From positions 1-64,000 of the forward strand of contig JAHHHV010000071.1 in the NCBI GenBank assembly GCA_019359155.1: a stretch of 64,000 nt of DNA, in the 5' to 3' direction. The position numbers and the translations under genes are program-made. The notes beneath the pieces were generated by a model. That model searched no databases. It had not been told where the DNA came from and worked only from the letters and a program-made list of their open reading frames with translations. The DNA comes from Pegethrix bostrychoides GSE-TBD4-15B. Its GTDB lineage: Bacteria > Cyanobacteriota > Cyanobacteriia > Elainellales > Elainellaceae. This document shows, piece after piece, positions 17,393 to 26,992 of this stretch (position 1 is the first letter of the stretch; every line of letters starts with the position of its first letter).

Positions 17393-17920
17393 CTAATAAT
17401 CATCTGACTCCGGTAAATTGGGATTTCGCGGCAACAGATCGCTGAGGGGCGTGAGGGGTTCTCGACTGCGGCGGGGGGAGGGAATTTCACGGCCATAGTC
17501 TTTGGGGGCATCCTGGCCATACTCGTCACGGCTGTACTCGTCACGACTGTAGTACTCGTCACGGCCATATGCATCGCGGCCATACGCATCGCGCTCAAGC
17601 TCTTCATCGTAGCCGCTGTCTTGCGCTGAACGGCTCTCGCTCAGCAGCTTCGGCGCAGGCTCAGGACAAAACTCTAGCCGCAGCCGCACCCGACCGCGCT
17701 GCCAGCCCTGCCCATCAAACCGCAGCACCTCGCAGCCCTGTCCCCGCTCGTTAAACCAGCCCTCACGCTCATCTGACCATTCACGCTCCTGCTCGCTGAC
17801 TAGCTGCGCCAGCGCGTCTAGAAATTCGCTCACCTTGAAGGTGGGATTTGACATCAAGATTCGGCCTGAGCGCACGTACATTACTTCATCTTCACCGAGC
17901 AGTCCGTAATCGTTGTCCAT
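17393..17920 (-). CDS. KGK-domain protein with Arg-Asp-Glu-Tyr repeats
   Basis: 175-residue cyanobacterial protein. Residues 1-95 resemble the KGK domain family: TFKVSEFLDAL, GWFNERGQGCEVLRFDGQGW, then WQRGRVRLRLEFCPE, where the name-giving KGK triad reads RGR. Residues about 110-150 are short Tyr/Arg/Asp repeats (YGRD, YSRD). The domain's function is unknown. It lies 16 bases upstream of tilS on the same strand and may be co-transcribed with it. Confidence 0.75.
   Translation of the reverse strand: MDNDYGLLGEDEVMYVRSGRILMSNPTFKVSEFLDALAQLVSEQEREWSDEREGWFNERGQGCEVLRFDGQGWQRGRVRLRLEFCPEPAPKLLSESRSAQDSGYDEELERDAYGRDAYGRDEYYSRDEYSRDEYGQDAPKDYGREIPSPRRSREPLTPLSDLLPRNPNLPESDDY
17515..17593. repeat. 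Degenerate 15-18 bp tandem repeats in KGK-protein gene
   Basis: Units based on ACTCGTCACGG(CC/CT)(AT/GT) and the related GCATCGCGGCCATAC run head to tail within the coding region and produce the RDEY/GRDAY repeats. Copy number is expected to vary between strains. Confidence 0.85.
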
Positions 17921-18017
17921 GCGTGCCTGTCCTGATGTCTTTAGAGTTGAGCCTGTTTGAGTTAGCTGACGATTTTTTGCCTGCTAGTGTCTGTCCGCGA
18001 TTCTGCCTGCGGTTAGC

Positions 18018-19031
18018 CTACAAAAACCAGCCGTAGCTATGTAGCCCTTTGCCCAACAGGTTAACGCCGAGGTAGCAAATCCAGACCATTGTGAAACCAG
18101 TTGCTGCCAGAATAGCCGGACGGCGACCCTGCCAGCCGCGCGTAATTCGAGCGTGCAGATAGGCCGCAAACACCAGCCAAGTGATTAGCGCCCAGGTTTC
18201 TTTTGGATCCCAGCTCCAGTAAGATCCCCAGGCTTCGTTTGCCCAGACCGCACCCGCAATGATGCCAATCGTCAAGAGCGGAAAGCCTAGCCCAATCATC
18301 CGGTAGCTGATGTTATCAAGCGCCTCGGCCAAACTGAGTTTCTGGGGCGAGAGCTGAGGCACCGCCGTAGCGCTGACCGGCTTCAGCAGGGCAACTGTGC
18401 CGCCGGGGTTATTAACACTCAGGCGCTCTGCCTCAACCGCTTCTTCAGCCGCTTCCCCGGCACGATGGAGCTGATAGCGCGAGCTGCGGTAAGCCCCTGT
18501 CCCCACCGAACTTCCCTTCAGCTCAATATTTTGGCCGCTGGTTACCACCAGAAACGCCACCGCCAGCAGCGAACCAACCATCAGTGCCGCATAGCTCAAC
18601 AGCATAACGCTGACATGCATCATCAACCAGTTAGATTTGAGAGCAGGCACCAGCGGCTCGGCAGACTGCATCGGGGTAGGCAGGGTCAGGGCAGCAAAGG
18701 CCGTAATCGCCATCGCTACTGGAGCTGTGACCGCACCCACCAGCGGACTGCGGCTCATTGATTCCGCCAAAAAATGCATGGCGGTGATGCCCCAGGCAAT
18801 GAAAAATAGCGACTCATAGAGGTTGCTGAGTGGGAAATACCCTGCCTCCAGCCAGCGAGCACCTAGCAGGGCAGCAATTCCCAGATTGGCCATGCCCATG
18901 CCAGTTGTGCCAGCTAAGGTCAGGTAAGGAATTTTGGGAAAGGTAAGGCTCCCCCAATAAATCAGCATCGTCGCAAATAAAATGGCGAACGAGGCGTTGT
19001 CCAGCCAGTTTTGAAGGGCAACCAGATCCAT
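18018..19031 (-). CDS. ccsA: Cytochrome c biogenesis protein CcsA (CcsB/ResC family)
   Basis: 337-residue polytopic thylakoid protein of System II cytochrome c maturation, which delivers haem across the membrane with Ccs1. The tryptophan-rich haem-binding motif [18 protein letters not shown] is near residues 263-280, followed by [11 protein letters not shown] polar loop of about 55 residues (roughly 175-230) is inserted between helices, as in several cyanobacterial homologues. Its partner Ccs1 is not in the window. Confidence 0.93.
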   Translation of the reverse strand: MDLVALQNWLDNASFAILFATMLIYWGSLTFPKIPYLTLAGTTGMGMANLGIAALLGARWLEAGYFPLSNLYESLFFIAWGITAMHFLAESMSRSPLVGAVTAPVAMAITAFAALTLPTPMQSAEPLVPALKSNWLMMHVSVMLLSYAALMVGSLLAVAFLVVTSGQNIELKGSSVGTGAYRSSRYQLHRAGEAAEEAVEAERLSVNNPGGTVALLKPVSATAVPQLSPQKLSLAEALDNISYRMIGLGFPLLTIGIIAGAVWANEAWGSYWSWDPKETWALITWLVFAAYLHARITRGWQGRRPAILAATGFTMVWICYLGVNLLGKGLHSYGWFL

Positions 19032-19140
19032 GCAAGCTTCTCCAGTCCAATCGCAATCTCTCTACCTCTATCCTATCGATTCTTGACACTAGAATGTTGC
19101 AGAGCCAAGAATCGAAGCTCGGTAAGGCAGTTTCAATGCC

Positions 19141-19168
19141 AGTCTAGATGACAGTTAGTCTAGATGAC
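19141..19168. repeat. 12-bp direct duplication before the DUF3352 stop
   Basis: AGTCTAGATGAC at 19141-19152 and again at 19157-19168, in the spacer between the DUF3352 gene and ccsA. Confidence 0.85.
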
Positions 19169-19173
19169 GCGAA

Positions 19174-21003
19174 CTAGGGCGCAGGAGTCGCCTCAATTTG
19201 AGGAGCCGGCAGCGGCTTGGGGGCATCGCCTTTTCGCAGCAGGAGGCGTGTATCATAGCGTGTGGTGCGGCCATCTTGCAGCGCCGAGGTAACTCCAATC
19301 GCCCGAATTGCGCCTAGCAGGGTCTGAGTTTCAGTCGGTAACTGAGGCAGCGGCAGCTGGACATCTGGATTGATCAGCCGATCGAGCTCTAAAAAGAAAT
19401 GGCCGTTATTGGGCTTGAGATCAGCCGAAGCCGTCTGGCGGAAAAATATGTTGTCGTCGAGAGGTTTGGCCGGAGCAGGCAGGAGCGTACTGGCAAGATC
19501 GGTGCCGACTGTGATAAAGGCCACGTTGCCGTCCAGCCAGCCGTGGGTAATGTTCAGCGCCGTGAAGGGCGACACCCAGCTCGTCGCGGGCTTGCCGTCC
19601 ACCTGAGTTTCGCTGACCTGAAAGCTGTATCGGGTCTTAACCAGCTCGTCTAGTTGCTTAAAGGTCTGCTCTGCCGCCTTGCGGTCGGTCGTCTGAGTGA
19701 GCAGCATCAGTCCAGCTCTGGTGACGGTCTCGGATGCAGGGCTGGGAGCCGCAGTTGGTTCAGAGCCAGCAGGCTCAAGATTGGCAGGCTCAGGATTGGC
19801 AGGTGCTTTGGCAGGCGGGGCAGCAGGTTCAGAAACCAAGGCCAGCGCAAACTCACCGTCCATCCAGGGAATCATTTCTTGGTCGAGGTCGAGTCCGCTC
19901 AGGCTGTTAACTCCCCGCCGCAGGCTGTCAGCGTTGAACAGCTGACTCGACGCGGCGCCGGGATCATTCGCTTCAGCAGGCTGGCTAAAGGTCTGCCAAG
20001 ACTGCTTCAGATTGCCGCCGGAGACAGCCAGCAGCGTCGTACTGGGCAAGAGCTGAGTCATTCGTTCCGCTGCATTTTGCACCTTAAACCGCGTCTTGCG
20101 ATTTTGAGCCAGCCAGGAGACGCTCTGAAAGCGTAGCCCTTCGGCCTCTAAGCTCATCGTGGTGGCTAGCCCCTGATTCGGTTTGAGCAGGCTGAAGACC
20201 TGGGGCGGGATCGGCTGGCTGGTGTTGCTGCTCGTCAGCGCCGTTGCCGCAGGCAAATTGACATAGAGCTGCATAAACGGGCTGGTCGCGGACAGATGGC
20301 TGAGCGCCTGACTATAGCCCGGAGCCTGCGCCACTGAAGGCTTGCCCTTAAACGTATCAATCACCCGCTCAATGGCCTTGCCGTCATTGGCGGCAATCAC
20401 GAAGCGATTATCCAGCACCGTTGCAGCATAGGCTTTGGCCTGTTGGTCTAGCACTTCGCGGATTTTGACTCCCTTGTAGTCTCGATCCACCCAGTCCTGA
20501 CCCGCCGCCACCTGAGGCTGAGTCAGAATCGTCTGGGCTTTAGCCGGGTCAGCGATCGGCAGCACCAGCACCGTAGACTGTTCGCCAGCAGCGAGGCTAG
20601 CCGGGTCGTAGGGCTGAACCTTCGCGTCAGTGTCGCCCGCAGGCGGCAGCAGCACAACAGCCGTGACTTCGCTACCCACCCAAGGCTGAATATCACGCGG
20701 GTAGTTGAGGCCATTGCCAATCAGCAGCCGATCACGCAGCTTGGCCAGCTGTTTGTCGATCGCCGCCTGCGACTCAGGCGTGCCAAACCGCCGCAGCTGC
20801 TGCCACTGGCCTCTGTCGGTGGTGAACGACGCGACCACGGCGGCATCCTGCGGGATCACGTCAGCTCCAATGGGCATTCCCACCAGAGTTGGCCGCTTTT
20901 GCAGCAGGCTCCAGGCTACCATTCCGCCAATTGCAAAGCCAGCGGCGCTGCCGACGCTCAAGAGCAGTGCTGACTTACGCTGATACAGCAGTTTTTTGAC
21001 CAT
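19174..21003 (-). CDS. DUF3352 family membrane-anchored protein
   Basis: 609-residue protein with an N-terminal membrane anchor (residues about 11-33, LLLSVGSAAGFAIGGMVAWSLL) and a large exported domain of the DUF3352 family. Blocks such as VIPQDAAVVASFTTDRGQW and DWVDRDYKGVKIREV are typical. A Pro/Ala/Glu-rich insert (AKAPANPEPANLEPAGSEP) breaks the domain near residue 400. Function unknown; probably periplasmic or lumenal. Confidence 0.85.
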   Translation of the reverse strand: MVKKLLYQRKSALLLSVGSAAGFAIGGMVAWSLLQKRPTLVGMPIGADVIPQDAAVVASFTTDRGQWQQLRRFGTPESQAAIDKQLAKLRDRLLIGNGLNYPRDIQPWVGSEVTAVVLLPPAGDTDAKVQPYDPASLAAGEQSTVLVLPIADPAKAQTILTQPQVAAGQDWVDRDYKGVKIREVLDQQAKAYAATVLDNRFVIAANDGKAIERVIDTFKGKPSVAQAPGYSQALSHLSATSPFMQLYVNLPAATALTSSNTSQPIPPQVFSLLKPNQGLATTMSLEAEGLRFQSVSWLAQNRKTRFKVQNAAERMTQLLPSTTLLAVSGGNLKQSWQTFSQPAEANDPGAASSQLFNADSLRRGVNSLSGLDLDQEMIPWMDGEFALALVSEPAAPPAKAPANPEPANLEPAGSEPTAAPSPASETVTRAGLMLLTQTTDRKAAEQTFKQLDELVKTRYSFQVSETQVDGKPATSWVSPFTALNITHGWLDGNVAFITVGTDLASTLLPAPAKPLDDNIFFRQTASADLKPNNGHFFLELDRLINPDVQLPLPQLPTETQTLLGAIRAIGVTSALQDGRTTRYDTRLLLRKGDAPKPLPAPQIEATPAP

Positions 21004-21290
21004 GGGCCACCCCCTTCTACCGTGACGAATCCGGCGCGATGAATCCGGCCTGGAACAGTTTGAGCAATCTGGTTGAACGATCTAGTTAAGCAATCTGGGC
21101 GCAGCCAGATTAAACGCTAGAGAAATTGAACGCTAGAAAAACAGTAGAACCCTAGATATTTAGTCCAGAGCCAGACAAGTCTTAGAGTCAGATCAGACTA
21201 TAGACGATGATCTAACAATTGAACCGCCTGTCAATATTGAGTTTCAGGGAGAATAAAGCGATTCATCACAGGCTGTCGCAGAGCTGGCTG

Positions 21291-22340
21291 CTAGAGCAAT
21301 TTTGACCAGTTGGGATCTTGCTGCAGCTGCTTCAGCACCTGCTTAATATCCTGCGTCCGGTCTTTTCTGACAACTAGCGTCACGTTGCCATCGCGCACTA
21401 CGACGAGATCTTCTAGGCCAATCGTCACAATCAGCTCGGCTTGATCTGTAGCGTACAGCAGCGAACCCTGAGTATCTAGCCCGACATGCTGAGCCAGCTC
21501 GACGTTCGGACTCTCAGATTTGAGCAGGCGCTCAATCGCGTTCCAGTCGCCTAAATCGTCCCAGGGGAAGCTGACTGGCAGCACGTAGGCGCGGTCGGTT
21601 TTTTCCATCAGGGCGTAGTCAATGCTGAGCTTGGGCAGCTTGGGGTAGATTTCGGAGCCATACTGCCGCAGCGGCAGCAAAATTTCTGGCGCATGCTGCT
21701 CCAGTTCAGCCAGCAGCATTCCGGCTGGAAACACAAACATGCCGCCATTCCAGCTAAAGCGCCCGGTGGCCAAAAACTGCTCGGCAGTCGCCAAATCCGG
21801 CTTTTCGGTGAAGCGGCTGACGCGATAGCCATCAAGCCCAGCAAAGCTGCCAGCTCGCTCTCCTTGCTCAATATAGCCGTAGCCTATGGCGGGATAAACT
21901 GGCGCAATTCCCAGCGTAGCAATCCCTTGCTGCGTTACCGCCAGCGCTTCAGCGGCCTTGATCGTCTGCTCAAAGCCCTCCTGTTCGCCAATCCAGTGGT
22001 CAGCCGGGAAAAAGCCCACCACTGCATCTTCGCCGTGGCGACGGGCAATTTCTAGCGTCGCCCAGGCAACCGCCGGAGCTGTATCGCGCCCCTCAACTTC
22101 CACCAGCAGATTTTCGGCGGGCAAATCGGGCAGCTGCTCTTTCACGCCCACTTCTAAATGAGCTGCCGTAATCACCCATAGCCCTGACCAGCCTCCGGCC
22201 AGCTTCAGCAGGCGATCTGCCGTGGCTTGCAGCAGGCTACGGTCGCTGCCGTCTAGGTTCAAAAACTGCTTAGGGCGAAGTTTGCGGCTCAGCGGCCAAA
22301 ATCTCTCGCCCTTTCCACCAGCCAAAATTACGGGGATCAT
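21291..22340 (-). CDS. Mannose-1-phosphate guanylyltransferase
   Basis: 349-residue nucleotidyltransferase making GDP-mannose from mannose-1-phosphate and GTP. The nucleotide-binding signature LAGGKGERFWPLSRKLRPKQ is at residues 6-25, and the FVFPAGMLL and SIDYALMEKT blocks follow. It lacks the C-terminal isomerase domain of bifunctional enzymes. GDP-mannose feeds glycan and exopolysaccharide synthesis. Confidence 0.93.
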   Translation of the reverse strand: MIPVILAGGKGERFWPLSRKLRPKQFLNLDGSDRSLLQATADRLLKLAGGWSGLWVITAAHLEVGVKEQLPDLPAENLLVEVEGRDTAPAVAWATLEIARRHGEDAVVGFFPADHWIGEQEGFEQTIKAAEALAVTQQGIATLGIAPVYPAIGYGYIEQGERAGSFAGLDGYRVSRFTEKPDLATAEQFLATGRFSWNGGMFVFPAGMLLAELEQHAPEILLPLRQYGSEIYPKLPKLSIDYALMEKTDRAYVLPVSFPWDDLGDWNAIERLLKSESPNVELAQHVGLDTQGSLLYATDQAELIVTIGLEDLVVVRDGNVTLVVRKDRTQDIKQVLKQLQQDPNWSKLL

Positions 22341-22716
22341 GCGGTTAATTGCGGTTGTTATTCAAGGGTTTTGCAGCAATTCCGCCCCATCCTAGCAACT
22401 CTCATCAGCTAGGTCAGGAGGCTGACCGCATCTTCATCTAGGAGACTTGATCCGGCAGAGGAGTTCTAGAGAAGTTCCAGAGATGTGCCAGAAACGTAAC
22501 CGTGAGCCAAGCTTGTCTAAGATTTATGTCATTCTAGATAGACCTCTAGACCGTATCGAGACAAAATCTAGACAAACCATAAAATTCCGCTCACTCCTCC
22601 CAAGAGGGAAGGCATGCCAGCTAGGTTCAGGTTATAATCTGTCCAAATGTTAAATAAAGTTAAAGAACAAGATATCTGGGCAGGACTACAAGAACGTCGT
22701 TAGGGAGTGATCGGGC
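22341..22716. other. 376-bp divergent spacer upstream of the LCP gene
   Basis: Divergent promoter region between the guanylyltransferase (minus) and LCP gene (plus). A small hairpin GGTCAG/CTGACC lies at 22412-22427 and several TCTAGA/CTAGAC words are scattered through 22530-22580. AT-rich sequence at 22625-22675 is a plausible LCP promoter. No gene found. Confidence 0.5.
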
Positions 22717-24150
22717 GTGGATCAACGAGGGCAGGATTCGGAGCAGCCAGACCAGCAGCTTAGCGAACAGTCAAATACAGCAATCTCTACGGCTGAGACA
22801 CAGATTCGATCTCAGACTCAGGTGATCTCCTCAGCTTCATATCGCCAGCAGCCAGAGCACCGGCAGCTCGGCAAATGGCTCTTTCGTGGCTTTGCGCTGA
22901 GCCTGAGCGGCTTGGTTTCGGCAGTGGTGGGCGCTGGGCTGGTGCTGATGACTCCGCTGCCTGCTTCGATGACACCTGCTGGGAGCAAAGAGCCATTTTC
23001 GCTGGGCAATCTGTGGCGGCAAGGATTTCGCTATAAGATTACCCGTCCGGTGAATATTCTGGTGATGGGAATTGATCTGCCGCTGAATTTGCCGGACAAC
23101 CAGGTTGGCGATGATGTCTTTGCGGGTCGCAGCGATACGATGCTGCTGGTGCATCTAGAGCCGGACAGCAAAACTATCAGTATGCTGTCGATTCCGCGCG
23201 ATACCCGGGTTGATCTGCCTGAATTGGGGGTTGAGAAGATCAACTATGCCAATGCCGCAGGGGGGGCGAAGCTGGCGGCTCAGGTGGTCAGCCAGACGCT
23301 GAATGGAGTCAGCATTGACCGCTATCTGCGCGTCAGCACTGGAGCGTTTCGCGAGCTCGTCAATCTGGCTGGTGGCATTGAGGTCAACGTCCCCTACCGG
23401 ATGGAATATACCGACAACACGCAGAAGCTGAAGATCGACCTTCATCCCGGTCAGCAGACGCTCAACGGCGAGCAGGCTGAACAGTTTGCCCGCTTCCGAA
23501 ACGATGCAGATGGCGATATTGGTCGCGTCCAGCGTCAGCAGCAGGTGATTCGAGCGCTCAAGGAAAAGATTAGCAGTCCGGCTATGGTGACAAAACTACC
23601 GCAGGCGATTGAGCTGTTCCGGCAGTATGTTGATACCAACCTGACCGTTGAAGAAATGCTGGCGATTGCCGACTTGGGGCTAGAGCTAGACCAGGAAGGC
23701 TTCCAAATGGTGATGCTGCCTGGTCGGTTTAGTACCGCCGCCGAGTCAGTTGCCAGCTACTGGATTCTCGATCCGGTTGCCAAAGATTGGGTGATGCAGG
23801 AGCATTTTCAGGTCAGCTCAGTGGCTGCCATTACCCAAAAGAGCGACCCTAAAGATCTGCGGGTGGCGGTGCAAAACGCTTCCGGCAGCCTCGACTTAGG
23901 TAGCCAGATGGCTAGCTTCCTACGCGATCAGGGGTTTAACAATGTCTATGTGATTGAAGACTTACCAGAAGCGCAGCTCCAGACGCAGGTGATTGCCCAG
24001 AATGGCGATCTAGAAGCCGCCAAAATGCTGGGAGTAACGCTGGGCTTAGGTGAAGTTGTCCCTGCCTCAACGGGCGATCTCCAATCTGATGTCACCATCC
24101 GGATTGGTAGCGACTGGACGGCTCAGCCCCAGATTCAGAATAGCTATTGA
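22717..24150 (+). CDS. LCP-family (LytR-CpsA-Psr) glycopolymer ligase with LytR_C domain
   Basis: 477-residue membrane-anchored enzyme. A disordered cytoplasmic N-terminus precedes one transmembrane helix (about 56-78). The LCP catalytic domain shows VMGIDLP, DTMLLVHLEP, SIPRDTRVDLP and FARFRNDADGDIGRVQRQQQVI, including the conserved arginines and aspartates that bind polyprenyl pyrophosphate. The C-terminus carries a LytR_C-type domain (VAVQNASGSLDLGSQMASFL). Such proteins transfer glycopolymers from lipid carriers onto peptidoglycan. The start is GTG at 22717, with AGGGAG upstream. Confidence 0.92.
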   Translation: MDQRGQDSEQPDQQLSEQSNTAISTAETQIRSQTQVISSASYRQQPEHRQLGKWLFRGFALSLSGLVSAVVGAGLVLMTPLPASMTPAGSKEPFSLGNLWRQGFRYKITRPVNILVMGIDLPLNLPDNQVGDDVFAGRSDTMLLVHLEPDSKTISMLSIPRDTRVDLPELGVEKINYANAAGGAKLAAQVVSQTLNGVSIDRYLRVSTGAFRELVNLAGGIEVNVPYRMEYTDNTQKLKIDLHPGQQTLNGEQAEQFARFRNDADGDIGRVQRQQQVIRALKEKISSPAMVTKLPQAIELFRQYVDTNLTVEEMLAIADLGLELDQEGFQMVMLPGRFSTAAESVASYWILDPVAKDWVMQEHFQVSSVAAITQKSDPKDLRVAVQNASGSLDLGSQMASFLRDQGFNNVYVIEDLPEAQLQTQVIAQNGDLEAAKMLGVTLGLGEVVPASTGDLQSDVTIRIGSDWTAQPQIQNSY

Positions 24151-24220
24151 GCTGGGATTATAGATTGGACTGGGATTTATAGGTTGAGCCGAGAATAGAC
24201 TGAGTCGAGAACCAGAAATC

Positions 24221-24835
24221 ATGCATCAACAGCTCACGCGCGGACTCGCCGCTGAGGAAACGCCCAAAATCGCCTCTAGAATCGCCTCCAGAATCACCTC
24301 TGGAGTAGAGCGCTGGCTGCGCCGAATCCTCTACGGTATCCTGCTGCTGCTCTTGGCCTGCGGCTGGCTGATCCTCAGCGCTCCGGCAGCGGCTCTCCCG
24401 ATAGCTCTTCCCGCAGTCCTGCCCATAGACACCGTGAACTACAACAACGCCAATCTGAACAACCAGGACTTCTCCCATGCCAATCTGCGCGGCAAGGCTT
24501 TTGTAGCGGCTGAGATGCGCGGCATCAACCTCGAAGGAGCCGATTTGACCAACGCCATGTTGACCAAAGGCGTGATGCTGGAAGCCAATTTGCGGCAGGC
24601 GAATTTGTCTGGAGCGCTGGTCGATCGAGTGTTTTTGGTAGGCGCTGATTTGACCGATGCGATCTTGGAGGGGGCGACGCTGAGCCGTACCAGCCTCCAG
24701 GATGCCACAATCACCGGCGCTGATTTCACCGACGCAATTCTGGATCGCTATGAGCTTGCCCAGCTCTGTGAAAGGGCTGAGGGCGTGAATTCGGTCACGG
24801 GCGTATCGACGCGGGAGAGCTTGGGCTGTCGCTAA
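24221..24835 (+). CDS. Pentapeptide-repeat protein, lumenal type
   Basis: 204-residue protein: a charged N-terminus, a hydrophobic export segment (about 38-58, ILLLLLACGWLILSAPAAA) and roughly 20 A(N/D)Lxx pentapeptides from residue 74 to 170 forming a right-handed beta helix. The C-terminus LCERAEGVNSVTGVSTRESL is a conserved cap shared with the paralogue at 58117-58617 and with thylakoid-lumen pentapeptide proteins of plants. Residues 16-28 are encoded by a 12-bp triplication (24268-24303). Function unknown. Confidence 0.88.
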   Translation: MHQQLTRGLAAEETPKIASRIASRITSGVERWLRRILYGILLLLLACGWLILSAPAAALPIALPAVLPIDTVNYNNANLNNQDFSHANLRGKAFVAAEMRGINLEGADLTNAMLTKGVMLEANLRQANLSGALVDRVFLVGADLTDAILEGATLSRTSLQDATITGADFTDAILDRYELAQLCERAEGVNSVTGVSTRESLGCR

Positions 24836-24863
24836 TCTAGGCGCTAATCTGGGGCGCTAATCT
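24830..24863. repeat. CGCTAATCT tandem triplet at pentapeptide gene 3' end
   Basis: CGCTAATCT occurs at 24830, 24842 and 24855, spaced 12-13 bases apart; the first copy includes the stop codon of the pentapeptide gene. Confidence 0.85.
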
Positions 24864-24874
24864 AGCACCCCGGC

Positions 24875-25642
24875 TCAAACCGCAGGCAGCTCCGAGCCAA
24901 TCCAGCTCTGCACAGCTTCCCAGGCGATGAAGTCTTGTAACAGGGACGCATAGCCCGCGCTGTTGGGATGGAGTCCGTCTTGGGTGAGACGATCGCACCA
25001 CCAGGCTTCGCCCCGGTTGTGCCACTGCTCCAAAATATCTAAATAGGGAATCTGACGGGTTTGGCAGGCTAACTGGGTTGCGTCTCGGTAGCGCCGCTGA
25101 TCATCGTGATTGTAGTACAGGCAGTTGGAGAAAGGCATCTTGGCTTCGTCAATCGGAGTCATGCCGACGAACAGCACCGAGCAAAGCTGCTGCGACCGCT
25201 CTAGCAAAACTTCTAAATCGGTCTGGAACTCTTCAAACGCCGTAAAATTCTTGCCGTCGCGCCGCCCTAGTCGCGCCGAGTCGTTGAGTCCGACTGAGAG
25301 AATGATCACATCCGGGACGCGATGCCGCAGCTCGCCGCGATTACGAAACTCGCTTTCGATGCGCTGTGCCACCTGCCGCACCCGATCCCCCCGCACTCCC
25401 AAACTGTAGAGCGCATGGCTAGGGCTTTCAGGGGTCATCCAGTGCCGACGCAGTCGCTCTACCCAGCCGCCGCCTTCTGGATCGCCAAACCCATAGATTA
25501 AGCTGTCTCCCAGCGCCACAAAGCGGAGGGAAGCGGGTTGAGAGACGGTTATGGGATGGAGTGCGGTAGGGGATAGCAAATCATTTGGGGAAATTTGCGG
25601 ATTGGGTCGAACCGGAAGAGCTGGATTGCCGAGAGTTCGCAT
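24875..25642 (-). CDS. SGNH/GDSL-type hydrolase
   Basis: 255-residue esterase/lipase-fold protein. All four SGNH blocks are present: GDSLIYGFGD (catalytic Ser), GVRGDRV (Gly), SVGLNDSA (Asn) and DGLHPN (Asp-x-x-His). The ATG at 25642 is preferred over an in-frame TTG at 25651. Soluble, no signal peptide apparent. Substrate unknown; family members deacylate lipids, carbohydrates or thioesters. Confidence 0.88.
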   Translation of the reverse strand: MRTLGNPALPVRPNPQISPNDLLSPTALHPITVSQPASLRFVALGDSLIYGFGDPEGGGWVERLRRHWMTPESPSHALYSLGVRGDRVRQVAQRIESEFRNRGELRHRVPDVIILSVGLNDSARLGRRDGKNFTAFEEFQTDLEVLLERSQQLCSVLFVGMTPIDEAKMPFSNCLYYNHDDQRRYRDATQLACQTRQIPYLDILEQWHNRGEAWWCDRLTQDGLHPNSAGYASLLQDFIAWEAVQSWIGSELPAV

Positions 25643-25837
25643 GGGCAGCAAGTCAGAGTCGAGAGGACAGACAAACTGAAATAATTACGCCAGAGAATGC
25701 AGCATTGATCCAGCGCAGCCCCAGCTTAGCAATTCTTTGTAATAGCATACCGAAGATAGGTCGTCCAACCGCAGCAAGTTGATGAGAACTGGGTGAAGAT
25801 TTTTCTGAGCTAACTCTGGGCGTTCTACTCTGGGTTT

Positions 25838-26908
25838 CTATTCAAGCCGCCCTGCTAGCGCCTCCTCTGGCTGTGCCGGAAGAGAATCAGGCATTCGCAG
25901 CGTTTCAATCGTGCTTTTAATCGTGGCGGCAATCGGCATGGCCAGCACGACACCGATGAATCCAGCCACCCGTCCGCCAATCAGCAGCGCGATGATAATC
26001 CAGATTGGATTGAGTCCCGTAAAGTCGCCCCGGACTCGCGGCGCAATAATATTGTCTGTAATCTGCTGGAAAAACAGGCTGGCCAAGACCACCTGTACCG
26101 AAGGCACAAAGCCTTGCAGACCCAGCACCAGCAGGCTTACCAGGCTAATGCCAATCGCCGCCCCAAATAGCGGCACTACTTCCAGCAGGCCAATCACCAG
26201 CACAAACAGCAGCGCAAACTTGATCTGTAGGATCAAGAAAGTGGGCACTAAAAACAGCACCATCACCAGCGCTAGCAGCAGCTGACTTAGAAAAAACTGG
26301 TGAAACTGCTGGCGCAGCGACTGACTGAGCGCAATCGCAAACTTGGCAGGCAGCAAATTAATCACGCCCTTCCAGCAGCGCTCGCCGTAGAGCAGCATAT
26401 AAAAAGCCAGCACAATCAGCAGCACCGTCGCAAAAATCTGCCCCAGCGTATTGATCGCCAGCTCCGGCAAATCAGCCACAATCACCCGCGCCTGATTGTT
26501 GATCTGCTCGTTGATCTGATTTAGATCAAACGGCAAATTATGCTGATTGATAAAGCTTTGCAGCTGAATAATGTTGCGTCCACCTGCTTCCAGGAGGGCA
26601 GGCAACCCCTGCACCAGCTGCGTTGCCTGCTGCGTCACAATTGGAATCAGCGTGAATCCCAGCACCACCAGCGTCACCAAAAAGATGCAGAGCACCAGCA
26701 AGACCGCCTGCGTCCGGTTGGAGCCAAACCGCTCAAACAGCTTCACCAGATAGTCCAAAATCAGCGCCAGAATGATGCTGAGGATTGTGAAGGTGATCAC
26801 GCCCTCAAAATATTTGAAAAGCTGCCCTAGCACCCAAAAATTCAGCACAATTACCGGGCCGCTGAGTCCATACAGCAAATAGCGTCGCGTCAGTTCTGAG
26901 AGCTGCAT
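25838..26908 (-). CDS. AI-2E family transporter (PerM-like)
   Basis: 356-residue polytopic membrane protein of the AI-2E/UPF0118 family. Hydrophobic segments cluster at 12-75 and 150-330, separated by a soluble helical stretch (QATQLVQGLPALLEAGGRNI). The conserved block PRVRGDFTGLNPIWIIIALLIGG is near residues 287-309. The ATG at 26908 is used; an upstream TTG adds two residues. Members include exporters and Na+/H+ antiporter-like proteins; the substrate here cannot be set. Confidence 0.9.
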   Translation of the reverse strand: MQLSELTRRYLLYGLSGPVIVLNFWVLGQLFKYFEGVITFTILSIILALILDYLVKLFERFGSNRTQAVLLVLCIFLVTLVVLGFTLIPIVTQQATQLVQGLPALLEAGGRNIIQLQSFINQHNLPFDLNQINEQINNQARVIVADLPELAINTLGQIFATVLLIVLAFYMLLYGERCWKGVINLLPAKFAIALSQSLRQQFHQFFLSQLLLALVMVLFLVPTFLILQIKFALLFVLVIGLLEVVPLFGAAIGISLVSLLVLGLQGFVPSVQVVLASLFFQQITDNIIAPRVRGDFTGLNPIWIIIALLIGGRVAGFIGVVLAMPIAATIKSTIETLRMPDSLPAQPEEALAGRLE

Positions 26909-26992
26909 GGGCAAAAGGCGTTAAAAAGGCTGAGAAGCAGGGTCGCAGAACAGCAAGTTCACCAAAATCCAGAGAACATCCAGAGCCGAAAT

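Noticed and set aside
17515-17593. CRISPR-like spaced repeats
   Set aside because: The repeats are contiguous, in frame and coding (RDEY tail), with no unique spacers and no cas genes nearby.
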